A stretch of 64,000 nucleotides of DNA, taken from assembly GCA_013399115.1 (NCBI GenBank), contig VXAA01006444.1:1-64000 (forward strand), given 5' to 3'. The notes under the pieces were generated by a model, which saw only the letters and a list, made by a program, of their open reading frames with translations, was not told the DNA's origin and ran no database searches. The DNA comes from Anseranas semipalmata. Taxonomy: Eukaryota > Chordata > Aves > Anseriformes > Anseranatidae. This document shows positions 45,801 to 57,510 of the stretch, piece by piece; positions within the stretch are counted from its first letter, which is position 1; every line of letters begins with the position of its first letter. The position numbers and the translations under genes were made by a program.

Positions 45801-48334
45801 ATGGCCATAGAAATTGAACCCATCAGTCATTAAAATAACTTTGGCTTCCGCTCTGTAGCGGGCAAGTATCACTGCTGCTCATGAAGGCACAAGGCTGTTC
45901 TGCGGAGTCTATTTGCACGCTTTATACTATGCAACGTAAAGGGAGGCAAAAACATCCAACCAATCTCTCCCTATAACGTAATCCAGTGCTAGTAAGGAAA
46001 TGTGTTTGTTCCAGAAAACCTGTTAGCATGGCCCTGAGCACAGATCAGCCAGCCCTACTATCCTGGTTGTCTCTGCATGACGCGTCACTGCCCAGTGGGG
46101 GTGTGCCCCGGAAGCATATTGGATCACTGCATTCATTTTGAGACTTAAGACCGACACCTGCACAAGGACTTAGGCTTTTGAAAGAGGATGAAGGCGCATG
46201 TGTAAAATGGAGCTTTACAGAACCCCTGTTCAGCTGCTGCCTAATCCTAGAGAAGCCTAAGTTTCCCAAGTGTTTTATGGAAAGTGGAAGCATCCTCCTC
46301 CCAGAATATTGCATATTTGATTATAAGAGCGTTCTCTGGAAAAGTGGAGGATGACGCTTTCAGATTGTTTCAGATATCTGAGGGACCTGAACAAAGGTGT
46401 CCTGTGGGTTGTGTATGTGCATTGTGAGGACAAAGTTGTTGGATAAAAGGTAGTGGTGGAGATGGACTCCCAGTGCTTTTCGAAGGAGATGTGTCCTTCC
46501 CTGCTGCTGGCCCTTCTGGCTGTGAAGCAGAAGGTGAAGTTCCTCCTGCAGGAGAGGCTTCTGAGGGTCTGCAGACTGTGCTGGGCTCACTGCCTGCTCA
46601 CAGGAGCGGGGTAGGAGTGTCCTTGGTATGGCCATTAGCCTTGCTAATACTGTGCTGCCCCCTTACCCGGCATCTGAGAAGGACAAGTGGTTCATTTCAC
46701 TCAAAGCTGACAATCTGATGTAGGGAAGTGGTACCTGAAAGTTGTGTGTTTTTTGTCCTGAGCATCATGGACCCACATCCATTTGGGCATCTGTGTTCAG
46801 TGTGGAAGGCATGAACTAATATCCCAAGATGTGTTGGTTAGATGACTTAAGGCAAAATGTAGTTGCCTTTATAAGGCTGTTCATGTCTCCAAAAGGCATC
46901 CTAATGGCAGGGTTAGGAACTCAGTCCTGCACAAGCTGGATGCATGGATATCATAGTGCTAGAGGGGATATTATAAAATAAATTCACTTCCTCTGAGTCT
47001 ACAGGAAAAAATGTGTGTTGAACTAGAAAAATTTATAGATATCTTTTGCTTTGAGGAAAAGAATGGTCGCCATGTTGGCCAAGAAATTAGGCAGTGGACC
47101 AAAGCCATCCACAGCTAAAAGCATGAGCTTCTCCTGGAGCCACAGCTCTCCAGCTGAGAGCTGCAGTAATTCATATCCTCTGCAGACTGGCACAGAGGGA
47201 AATGTGTAACAAATGCCTGCCAGTGGTTTGAAGAATATCACTCAGTCTTAGCATTGACTCTGCACACTCAGATCCCTCATTTTTGTTGTTGAAATATTAT
47301 TTACATCATAAAGAAACTTAGGTACTAGATGGGGACTTTTATTAAAAGGAATACTTTTAACGTTCCATGTATCCTCCTTCATAATTTTTGGGTACCTCAT
47401 TTTGTCTTTATCACTCGTTTGCAGGTTGAGAACTATCTGAGTATTAAATCAACTTGTAATTTACATGAAAAAGATCTTTATTCTGATTTATTTTATTTTA
47501 TGCATTAATGTTACCAAACAGGGAAGCAATGGAGTTGATTCAAAAAAGGCCAGCAACACTCAAAGTAAAATAGAGATGTGGTTTGGGCAGATGCCTCATT
47601 CATGCTGATGTTGATCAAATTCCAGATTGCCTCACCTCCAAATGGACACAGGAAAAAAGCTCAATTTAGTTTGCTTGTGCAGAGTTGAGAGTAATTATTT
47701 TGGCAGGGGCTGAGGTAGTCATTGGGAATCTTTGTTCCTCCAGGAAGGTCTGGTTGACCCTGTGTTTAGCCCAGATTCTGTAAAACACTGAAGTTCTTCA
47801 GCATGAACAACTTAGAAGGGACACCTGGACTCTTAAAATCACATTTTCTCCCAGCTTCATTTGTAGTTGGCATCTGCAGTTGCTGTTACTGAGACACCCT
47901 GAGCTAAAACCATTGTTTTCCTATTTTGGCTTATTTATGTGTAACAGCATTTTGCTTATAGGCGCTGCTTTTTTCCATAGTCGTGTCTTGATCCTATGAC
48001 TGCTTAATTAAGTTGTGCTTAATTTTTTATAACTTACTTATTCACGAAAGTTTCTCATTTGATTAAAATTAAGCATATGAATGTTGCATATCTGGGGTTC
48101 TAATTAGTTTTCTTGGCTGCATTTTTTTTTTATAAACCATGAAGGGAGTGAATGAAGACAAAGGAAAACTACATCTGTAAAGGAACTTTGGAGCTTAGCA
48201 ATGGCATCTGACATGGTTCCTACTTCACTAAGAATAAAAAATCAAGTCAACGCTTCTTTTTAAACTGTTTAAGGATTTAAAAGCTTCAGGGCAGAACAGG
48301 GTAACTGCTTCAGACTTTGCTGTAAGGATTTAGA
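42857..48334. other. Noncoding stretch
   Basis: AT-rich with a GC-richer part at 46440-46630, where short frames on both strands overlap. On + a 50-codon frame (46462-46614) has a Leu-rich start but no domain I recognise. No exon called. Confidence 0.5.
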
Positions 48335-48404
48335 GCCTGATTCAAATCCTACTGAAGTCAATGGAAATCATTTAGCCGATTTCACTGGGCTTTGGATTGG
48401 GCCC
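48335..48404. repeat. Old palindromic interspersed repeat (MITE-like)
   Basis: The left half GCCTGATTCAAATCCTACTG with GAAGTCAATGG is an imperfect reverse complement of the right half, CCGATTTCACTGGGCTTTGG with ATTGGGCCC. This is the clearest copy in the window of the 'GAAGTCAATGG' palindromic repeat class common in bird and reptile genomes. Confidence 0.65.
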
Positions 48405-48547
48405 ATACAGCAAACGAGAGCCTTAGCTGCATTAAGGAGTTAATGTCCTTAAAGCTGTTCCAGACTTGAAGTGGTTTAAGGTCTTACAATGCATTTTCAG
48501 GTGTTGTGGTGTAATTCAGAGCAGCTAAACTCTTGCCTTAAATGTGC

Positions 48548-48570
48548 TTTTTTTTTTTTTTTTTTTTTTT
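48548..48570. repeat. T23 homopolymer before an acceptor-like GACAG
   Basis: Twenty-three Ts followed by GACAG|GTATT. It resembles a very strong 3' splice site on +, but no coding frame or donor follows, so it is more simply a homopolymer, possibly the poly(A) relic of a retroposed sequence on minus. Confidence 0.75.
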
Positions 48571-51500
48571 GACAGGTATTGCTTGCAGTACCAAAGCCTT
48601 TGCACATTCATCAGGGCAACTCTGACTCATTCATTTCCCCAGAGTGAGGTCTTTGCGCAGCCAGTTTCTCCCATTTAAGCCTCCAGTGAGATGCAATTGC
48701 ACACGGTTGGGCAGCTGAGACAGAAACACGTGGATTTTAAGACATTTTTATGGCATCTGCTAGGGCAGGTAATGTGGGAAGATGTGTCTTGGCATGTGTG
48801 TGGCTGTGTGAAGATTCATGTACACATGGGCTGTGCAGAAAAAAGCACCAAAAGCCTTATTAATAAAAGCCTACTCAGTTGACTGGCCACCTTCACTGGC
48901 TGCGAAGAGCATCTCCTCTGCTGGGGAGACAGGGCTGAAGCTCTGTGGGCTGGAGATTGTCACCATTCTCTGCCATTGAGACCTTCCCCTCCAGGTGTCC
49001 CCGGGTCTGAACCGTGATTTTTGGCAGTGGGTCCTCACTGGGGAAACTCAAGCTCCCTTCCCTTCAGTACAGACCGATGCAGGGACAAATACCCACTCCG
49101 TTTCATCACTGACTCTACCACCCCACTGCTGAAGTTTCACCATGTCCCTTTTCTTATTTAATCTCCATGTCCCTTTTCTTATTTAATCTGATAACCCTGA
49201 AGCCTGCCTGCAGTCACAAATTTAAGAATTCTTTGTGTTCTTAGTGACCAGCACAAAATATAAGAGGACCCTTTTACAGCCTTTGATTACATGCTATTTT
49301 TCCCTGTCTGAGTAATTGTTGAGGAGTGAGTCAGAAAGATGTTCTGATTAATTAGATATGGTATTTTAGGAAGCTTCAGCCTGGTAAAGTGTGGACTAGA
49401 ATCCAGATTTCCCACTTATCTGCCTTAAACAACTCTGACCCTACCCTGAACTTCACACTTGCTGTATGAGTGTTTGTTTATGCTGGAATTTGCTACAGGA
49501 GACCTTATTAGCTGGTGGTCAAGATTTTGTTTTTAAATGGATCGTTAACTTGTTACATACTCTAGGAAATGTTGATGCATCTTTGCATCTGATTCCTTTC
49601 CTTCTATTCCTCTGCTGGTCCTGCATAATGTGAACCTGCTTAGACACCTTACAGATTTCCTTGTGTTCAGGAGGGAAGAAAAAAAAAAGGGCAGAGAAAA
49701 AAAACAGGGAAGTAGCAGCAGTAGAAGTGGAAACATATTCTTTAATCATGGTAATGGAGCAGATGCTTCAATAGCAACAGCAGCAGGTCCAGTAAGTGCT
49801 GCATCTTCTTCTTTCATCCCCCTCTAACCAGAGCTGCGAGCAACATGCCATCTTTCCTTCTCAGGATTTTGCTTCCAGTAGCATCTGCTGTGCCTCTTTC
49901 TCATACATGCCGCAACATATGTAGCTGCATCACAAGAAGCAGCCAAGTCATACACTAAGGTAATTTCTATTAATGATTTGTACTTGCTTAGTGGGTAAAA
50001 TCCCTATCTGTAGGCCTGATTCATCACAGCTGCTTTGTGTTACTAGTGTGTGCAGAGGAACAGACGGGTGATTACTGAGTAGCCCAGGACTAACAACCTA
50101 GCAGGAGTGCTTGAATTAAGGGAAATAACTTCAGTGAGGGCAATAATAAGATCACAACTTTGCATTCATTGTAAAAGATGCTGGCTGTTGGTTTTCTATG
50201 TGAAATTCTTCTCTCTGTTCTCACTGGCTTCGTTGACAGAATTCTCAGAAATTTCCAGTATGATTTCCAGAAGCATGTGTCTGTATATTTTGCACAGATT
50301 ACGGGGAAAAAAAAAAAAAAAGGACAGGAGAAACTCACCTCTGTGGGAGTATATCCAAGCTAAACTGAATCTCAGAACTTCACTCTTGTGTCCGTCACAA
50401 GTTTGCCTCTAGAGTAACCCAAATGTTGGTCGTGGTGCAGCCTGCATGTTCTCATCTCTCGAACTGGTGTGTTTCACTCCACCCAGCTTCTGATCAAAGG
50501 ATGACAAAAGCAGGGATGAAACGGTCAGCAGAGCTCAGCACCTCCTGGGAGCCATCCCTGGGTTTCAGGGACAATCAGAGCTCTGGGGAGTTTGCAGGAT
50601 CAGGCCCACCAAGAATACGGCATTCGAGCTATTATGCAAATTCTAGGTAGTGCAAACACCAACACAGTCAATTACACACAGCAAAAACATACACAACAGC
50701 CAGGAAGCCATATGATAGATATTATGTTGTGACTATGTTGTGGGACTTTCATCTTTATTGGCAAACATTTCAGGCAGCAGTTCAGATTTACATAGAATCA
50801 CATATGTGCTTAAGAAAGCATTTTATCTCCCCCTTTCTTTACTGAGCTGCAGTTACTAATACCCTGCTACCAGTAAGTAATTAAGATATTTCAGTGCTCT
50901 TCAGATAATCACTCAAAATGTCAGTGGCTTTTCCAGAGCCTAAATTCCTTGAAGTTGTAAAATTGGCATGGAAATTTCAGGCAGAGTGGCAATTCTGCTT
51001 CTTTCTAAGCTGAAACTGTCTCTTTTCCAGTGTTTTGTTGTTCTCGGTTCTTGCAGGAGCCCAACAGAAAGTGTGCAAAAGGAAAGTTTATTGTATTGAA
51101 AGAAATCTTCAAACATTCTATTTGGAAAAGTTTCAAAAGCAGGAGACATTGTCAGTGTGTTTGTTGTCAGAAAGTTTTTTTGTTTGTTTTTTTTGTCGTG
51201 TAACAGGTTTAACAGGTTTGTAACTTAGATCACATTTCTCCTGCCTTTTTCAATTGCTTACTAATAATGACTTAATTACTTCTGTAATTAAAAAACTCTT
51301 CTGAATCAGGATTTTTCAAACAGACCAAAGGGGGGTTGGTTTTTATGGAAAATCAGGCTCTGAATAATAATCCTAAACCCTGTCAGTATTATGTAGTCTT
51401 GTAATCATTTAAATTTACTAGCAAATAGAGTAGTATATTTTAAAATATTGCTTACATTCTCTGTTCATTATATATCACAAATTCCTAGTATCAGCTGCTT

Positions 51501-52400
51501 TTTCATTTTTTTTCTCTATGGTTTAGTTTGGTCTTTTTAAATTAAAATGCTTATGAATACTTTACTCATTAAGATACTCAGCACCTAATGAACTTGGGGA
51601 AGGCCAGTAATCCCACAGTAGTATAGAGATTGTATCAGAAAAGTTTCCCCAAATACCACATATATCATTTAGAAAAACTTCCATAAGATTCTCTCAAAAT
51701 GAACAGTATTTAAGTATTTTTACAAAGAGCAATCAAGGCTTGTAGCACTTGAATTTGTTACATTAAAACTCCCTGATTGTGCAATAATAAAAGATGAATG
51801 TGGATTTATATTGTATGCAAATTGATTAATCTTTTCATAGCATTGCTCAATAAAAATGTGGGGTAGAATCACAGTGGTTATCTACTAGTACTGAAAGGCA
51901 AACAACAGAACGGTTCATATACCATCCATGTGTAGGCATAATGTATATGGCAATTTTTCATCTCAGTTTTAATATGTGAAGTATCTGTAGCTGTTGCAAA
52001 AATACTCAAGAACTGCAGTTGCAAGTCACTGGTGAGGGCTGTCACTGCAGTACTCCTGAAGTACATGCTCTGAGATGCCATTTTGCAGATCCGTTGCAGC
52101 AGTAACTGTTGGGGAATGCAAAGTGTCAGCTTCTGTTTTGTGATGCTACATCTTGAAGGATAAGGCTATTCCCAGGGTGACCTTTGGGGCAAATAAATAA
52201 GACATCTTGTCCTAAAGGCTCAAGAAAATATGGTCTGTACAGTTGCAACATATGTAATCATGGAGAGAACACACTGCAAATAAAGAACACAGCCTGGTGG
52301 AAATGTAAGCCTCTTAGGCACAGAAAGAGTTACCATGCCAAAATGTGCATATTTTAATAGCAAGGATCATTAGCAGCAAATGTTTTTAGCAAAATGGTTT
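48571..52400. other. Noncoding stretch
   Basis: No gene found. Contains a perfect 25-bp tandem duplication at 49140-49189, an A15 run near 50300, and short overlapping frames without motifs. Confidence 0.5.
49140..49189. repeat. Perfect 25-bp tandem duplication (2 copies)
   Basis: The unit begins CCATGTCCCTTTTCTTATTT and ends AATCT; copies at 49140-49164 and 49165-49189 are identical. Perfect identity implies a recent slippage event or an assembly artefact. Confidence 0.92.
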
Positions 52401-52403
52401 GTT

Positions 52404-52421
52404 GCAAATAGAGGGCGCTGG
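52404..52421 (+). promoter_or_regulatory. CTCF-like motif
   Basis: GCAAATAGAGGGCGCTGG contains AGAGGGCGCT, matching the core of the CTCF consensus. The upstream CCA triplet of the consensus is not conserved. CpG content is low around it, so GGCGC stands out. Possible insulator or loop anchor; binding is unproven. Confidence 0.35.
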
Positions 52422-55400
52422 GGCTCCTCAGGCATCCTCAAGTGTGGATTAGATTGTGTTTGCAAACTTCTTTTCTGGTTCATTGTACAGATCAGAGAGT
52501 GGTGGATCTGGAGAGGATGGTAGCATTTCTTTGCATGGGTAAGATACATTAGCTGGGAGAGTTAGAGTAGGATTAAAAGAGAGGTATTCACATTTACTCA
52601 ATTGAGTGATCTTGGTGAGCCATCTCCCAGTTCAGTATATCACTTAACAGCATGACTCAATGCTTGTCCAAATAGGATGCAAGTGTCAGCCATTGTGTGA
52701 ATTCAGCCTGTCTCTCAAACCCAGTTTCAGTTATATTACGAATTCCTCAGATAGGAACTATCAGTTTCTAATGTGTTCCCAGCTTGCATTGAGGTGGATT
52801 GCTCTGTGTCCAGACCTCCTGGGTGCTGCTGAAATAAAAAGCTATATGTGTGTATAATAATCTTTTATGCAAAACATGTAGTGATAAATCAGGCAAAGGC
52901 AACTAACTGTACAAACTGAATTTGTGAGATGAACAAACATGGGACTGTCTGAAGAAGGCATCCTGTTCAGGCACTTTCCTCCTACCCCTCTTTTTCAATG
53001 TGCTTCTTTCAGAGGTCCTCCCACTGTCCTCCTTCCCATTAAAAAAGTGCCCAAATGCAATTAATTGGCTAAAAGGCAAGGTTCAGCCAGCCCTGGCGTT
53101 CATCTAAGTCTCAGAAACATCCCCTGTTCCTCTGTTTCTCTGGTTAGACATAAGAAATATTGAAGTTCAGGCATCTCCAAAGCCTTAGTGGTACTTTATT
53201 CTTCAGTATTTTTATTTCATTTCACATTTCCTGCATGGAAGGGGAAGTTGAAATTAACCTGTATTCATGCGAATTTTTGGAGCTGATGACTGTGCTTTGA
53301 ACCACAGGGCACGCCTGTACTTTGGCAGGGGTGCTGGGCTGGCCCAGCGGGACCTACCCACACCCAGTGGCCACCTGATCATGTTGTGTTAGTGCAATTG
53401 GGCATTTTTATGCTGGAACTGGCTCACGTGGATGGCATGTATGTGACCGTGCTTAGCCAGGTAAACACTGACTGCGGAGTTAAAATGGTACCCTAGCAGG
53501 CCACGGAAAATAATAGAATAAGCCTGAGTTCCCTAGTTAATTACTAATTGTGATCATTTATGCAAAGTATTACAGGAAATTTTTTATAGCGATGTACTAC
53601 TGTTTCCTTATTTGCTTTTTTAAGAGTAGTAAATTCATATTCATTCACATAGCACAATGCTTTTTTGTCATAAAATAAATAACTCAGCAAAATATCAGCA
53701 TTACAAAGTGATATTATTTTTCCTTTGAAGGCTCACTTTACACAGCATGTCATACTGGAGACAGTGCTGCTTTCAGATATTATGATTTTTTTTTTGTTTC
53801 TCCCACACTTTTTATTCCATTTTGGCTAAAGTTAATGGAACTGCATGTTAATACCTCTATTACTGGCCTTTCGTATTTCATCTGCCAATCTGTTAACTTT
53901 TCCAGTGAGTGATAACATAGGACATGATAGACATATTTACAAAAATGGGTGGTCTGGAGGAGGCTCTTTGCACGCTGCTTTTCACCCTTCACCAAAACGC
54001 AAGGGGGGAGATGCTGTGACTTTTGGCATCATGCAAACTGCAGGACCCATGGGAGGTTGTTCCCTTCCCTTCCTTCCTGACCTGTTGCTTTACGGGCTGT
54101 TGTTTCATGCTGAATTCATGCTGAAATACCCTTGACTTGTGTGCATCAGCCTGAGTCAGGATTAAATAGGTCAGGGATGAGCCTCCTTTGCACTGCTCAC
54201 AGGCAGCGTTTGGCTATTGGGTCTTGCTAGGAAAAGGTCTAACCTGGGCGTTCGTCCTGCCTGCAATATGTTGCAAAACGCAGCTCTCCAAGGCAAGGCA
54301 CTGGCATGGTTTGCAGTGGTTTATCTTCAAGCTGGGGAGTGCAGCAGCCTGTAGGATGTCAGGGCAGCCCCAACCCATTTAAATTAATCACTTCACAGGA
54401 AAATACAGCTTACTGCTACAAGACAAATCCACTCGCTGCAGACCCTTCGTGGTTGACAGGAAAAGTGCGCTTCTCTTTAGGACTCTAAACAATGAGTTGA
54501 GAAGCCTTTATAATTAACACTTTATTAAAAGATCCTAGATAAGGAGGAAAGCCATTGTCAGAGTTCGTGCTGCATCCTCAGTAGGTGCTCGGGCTACATG
54601 TACATCATTTCCTCATACAAATCCTAAGGCAGAAAAAAGATCTGTTTAACTCATTGATTCCCCATATGACATCCTTTAGTATACCTGTGCTGCTTTAACA
54701 GTGTTACAGGCAGATCATTTGATATTTTTAGTTCTCGTCCTACAGATGGTTCACCCATGGGAGAAGTAGGAGCCTGGGCTATGTCCTGAGTAGAAAGTAA
54801 TACTAGACATATTTGGGTAGAATTTATTTTTGGTAACAGCAATCATTTCAAAGTAATCTTGGTCTTGTGAATGAAGTCTTAGGCACAATTTATACAAACT
54901 GTTTTCTAAATGAAGTGGTTTTTATTGTTCCCGTAATTTTTAAACCTTTTTCTAAGTCAGTTTTGCAAAGAACTGAACAGAAGAAGCTTATCCAGGTTTC
55001 TGAAGTTAGGAAAACAATACCTGTAAAGAAGCAGATAGGAAACAACTCTGACGTGTGAAGTTCAGGAGTGTTTTGGACAATGTCCCCTGTCTAAGATATA
55101 CAAAATATGAGTGGTCACAGAGGGTTCTGCTTCTGGAAGGTCTCCCCATGCTTGCATGCCTATGTGAGAGCAATTATAGTCAGTCATCTTAAAGAACCGG
55201 CTTCTGTAGCAAATAAACATATTTACATACTGAGAGCTGAAGCCACCACATCAAAGACCCAGCTGAGGTCAGATGCCTGTTCATTTCAGAAAGGTATACT
55301 GGATGCTGTCACTGAGGCTGCGAACACTTTACATCTATAAAACATCACTTATAAAAGCACAGAGTATAAAGCTTTCAATTTAAAGGCTAGTAGCAGATGC

Positions 55401-57510
55401 CTCACTTTCTGGTAGCCTCCCTCCCCCACAGGCATGCTCACACTCATCGTTCTGCAAGTCAATCAACGCTTAGCCAAACAAGCAGGACTTCTGCTGTCAT
55501 CTTCAGCTTGGAAGACCAAAGCCCTCAGCTGACCAAAGATGGGTAAGTTAGGGTCAAGACTGTAGAGTATCCCTCACCCTCAAAATTAACCAAACTGCCC
55601 CCCATTCAATGCCCCACCAGCTTGAATGCAGGAACCACCTGAAATGATGCTAAGCCAATAATACAGTTATATTGTGAATTTCAGAAAGAGATCAAGAAGA
55701 AATAGCTCTAAAGTGAGATTAAATTTAGAAATATCAAAAGGCTGATGACCTCACAGGAATGGGGTAAAGCATAAAAGATATGACATTCTTATGCATTATT
55801 GAATGCTATGTGTGTTTGCTCATCTCTTTAAAAGAGAAAGAGCCGTGCAACACAGAACATCTGCCAGTAGTTGTAAAATTCCTGGAAATGCAAAGAAAAA
55901 AGAGAAAAAGTTTCTCTCTAAATGAAACAAAACATAGGAACTTGCTTCTTTTTGCTAAGTCACTGATTTCTTTGGCTTTTTGATCCATTTTTGAAAGGAT
56001 TGGCAGCTTGGTTGGTAATTAAACAGTTTCTGGAAGAACACAGGCCTTTTGGAGTGTTTCGAACAGTCTCTCCGTTTTCACCTCTTCTCAGGATTTCTTT
56101 GAAGAACCAAAGTCAAAGATGTGTTTTCAAAACACATCTCAACTTTGTGAGTTTCAGACAGAAAGATCTGGATGACTTTCATTGTGCAGTGGGTCCTTCA
56201 TGCTATATTGTGCTTAGACAACAAATGTTAGTAAATGTCCTTTATGTTTTGAATGATTTTGTTGACTCCTTCATTCAGGAGTTCAAGACATCTTGAATAC
56301 CACTGAGACAATACTTTCTAGGTCAGCATTTTTTTCAATTGTTAACAAAAAGGACAGGAAAAAGCATACTGTTTTAGCTATTACTGTATATGGGCATGTG
56401 AAATCTAAACTATAACTTTAGGACATCGAATTGTAGATTGCAATATATTTCAGAAAAGAAGCATCTTAGTTTGCAAAATGATTTTCAATTTAACAGAAAA
56501 GTAATATAACCTTGTTGGTTTAAACAAAATTAATTCTTTTTTTGCTTGAAGACCCTAGTCATTTAGGATTGAATTCTGAAGAGGTCTGAAGTTGCCCTGT
56601 TGCTGCTCCCTGTGAGCTCTGGGATGAACTCATTGACTTCAGTGGTGGCAGAGTTAGAGTGCTGCAGCTTTTTGGTGTCTTTCTATCAGTCATGTGTTCA
56701 TAGATTTGCAATAGGAGTGGACTAGTGGACATCCGAGGTCTTTGGAGAGTAATCCCTCCACTAGATCAGAAATCCCTTCAGGTACCGCCCAGATGCAACG
56801 AAATTCCCTTTTGCTATTTCTGCTCTGCTGGGCCACATAAAACTTCCCCAAAGTCTCCATAAGTTCTTTAGGGAAGACCTATGGGGAAGCACAGATGGGA
56901 AGGTCTTGTGCTGGTCCTGAGTTTAAGGGGAATTTCATCATTAACTGAATGTACTTGTTCCCAATTTTTTTGAATGTAGCCACACCTGTTTACAGTCACC
57001 TATTCAGCAAGTGGATGTAAATGACCAGAAAAGTGCATATTTTGAATGTTCTGAAGACTCATTAGGAACATACCCATTTATAAACCCCATCTACTGCAAT
57101 ATAATTTAATTGTACTTGCAGATTTAATTGTACTTGCAAATAATTAAACAAATCCACAAAATGTTTGCGTTACATTAATTTACTTCACTTGGCCCTGCAA
57201 TTCTAGAACCATAATTACTTACATATTTCCCTTTACTATTTTCTAACCTCTCCTTGTAAATTGTCAATAAGCATTCTGGAGACAGTTGGATTGAAAAAAA
57301 TACTGAGCATGTGTCTGATTAATATTTTAAGACCATGAGGATCAAATCTAAAAATGTGGGATTTTTTATCCAGCAAGTTCAAATTAACTGATAAAGCTGT
57401 ACAGTTCATACTTAGAAGCCTTTTTATAATCATTGACTGATACGAGAGTTTTTATATGGCAAAATGCAACCACCTATGCAGTAACTACAGAATGAGAAGG
57501 CAGGTTTTGA
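52422..57510. other. Noncoding stretch
   Basis: AT-rich, no supportable gene. Short open frames near 53.8-54.5 and 55.1-56.3 kb lack domains. A possible further palindromic repeat relic (GAACTCATTGACTTCAGTGG) lies within 56566-56655 but is too diverged to be sure. Confidence 0.5.
57105..57140. repeat. 18-bp tandem duplication (2 copies)
   Basis: TTTAATTGTACTTGCAGA (57105-57122) is followed by TTTAATTGTACTTGCAAA (57123-57140), differing at one base. Confidence 0.9.

Noticed and set aside
46360..46718. Overlapping frames on both strands around 46.5 kb, one with a Leu-rich start
   Set aside because: No recognisable family, no splice or promoter signals, and both strands are open because of GC content.
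48541..48580. T23-GACAG as a splice acceptor
   Set aside because: No open frame, branch point or downstream donor makes an exon; simpler as a homopolymer.
56690..56800. Possible CR1 3' end on minus (TCATAGATTT and following)
   Set aside because: Similarity is limited to a few short words and lacks the conserved GGAAGGGAC segment.
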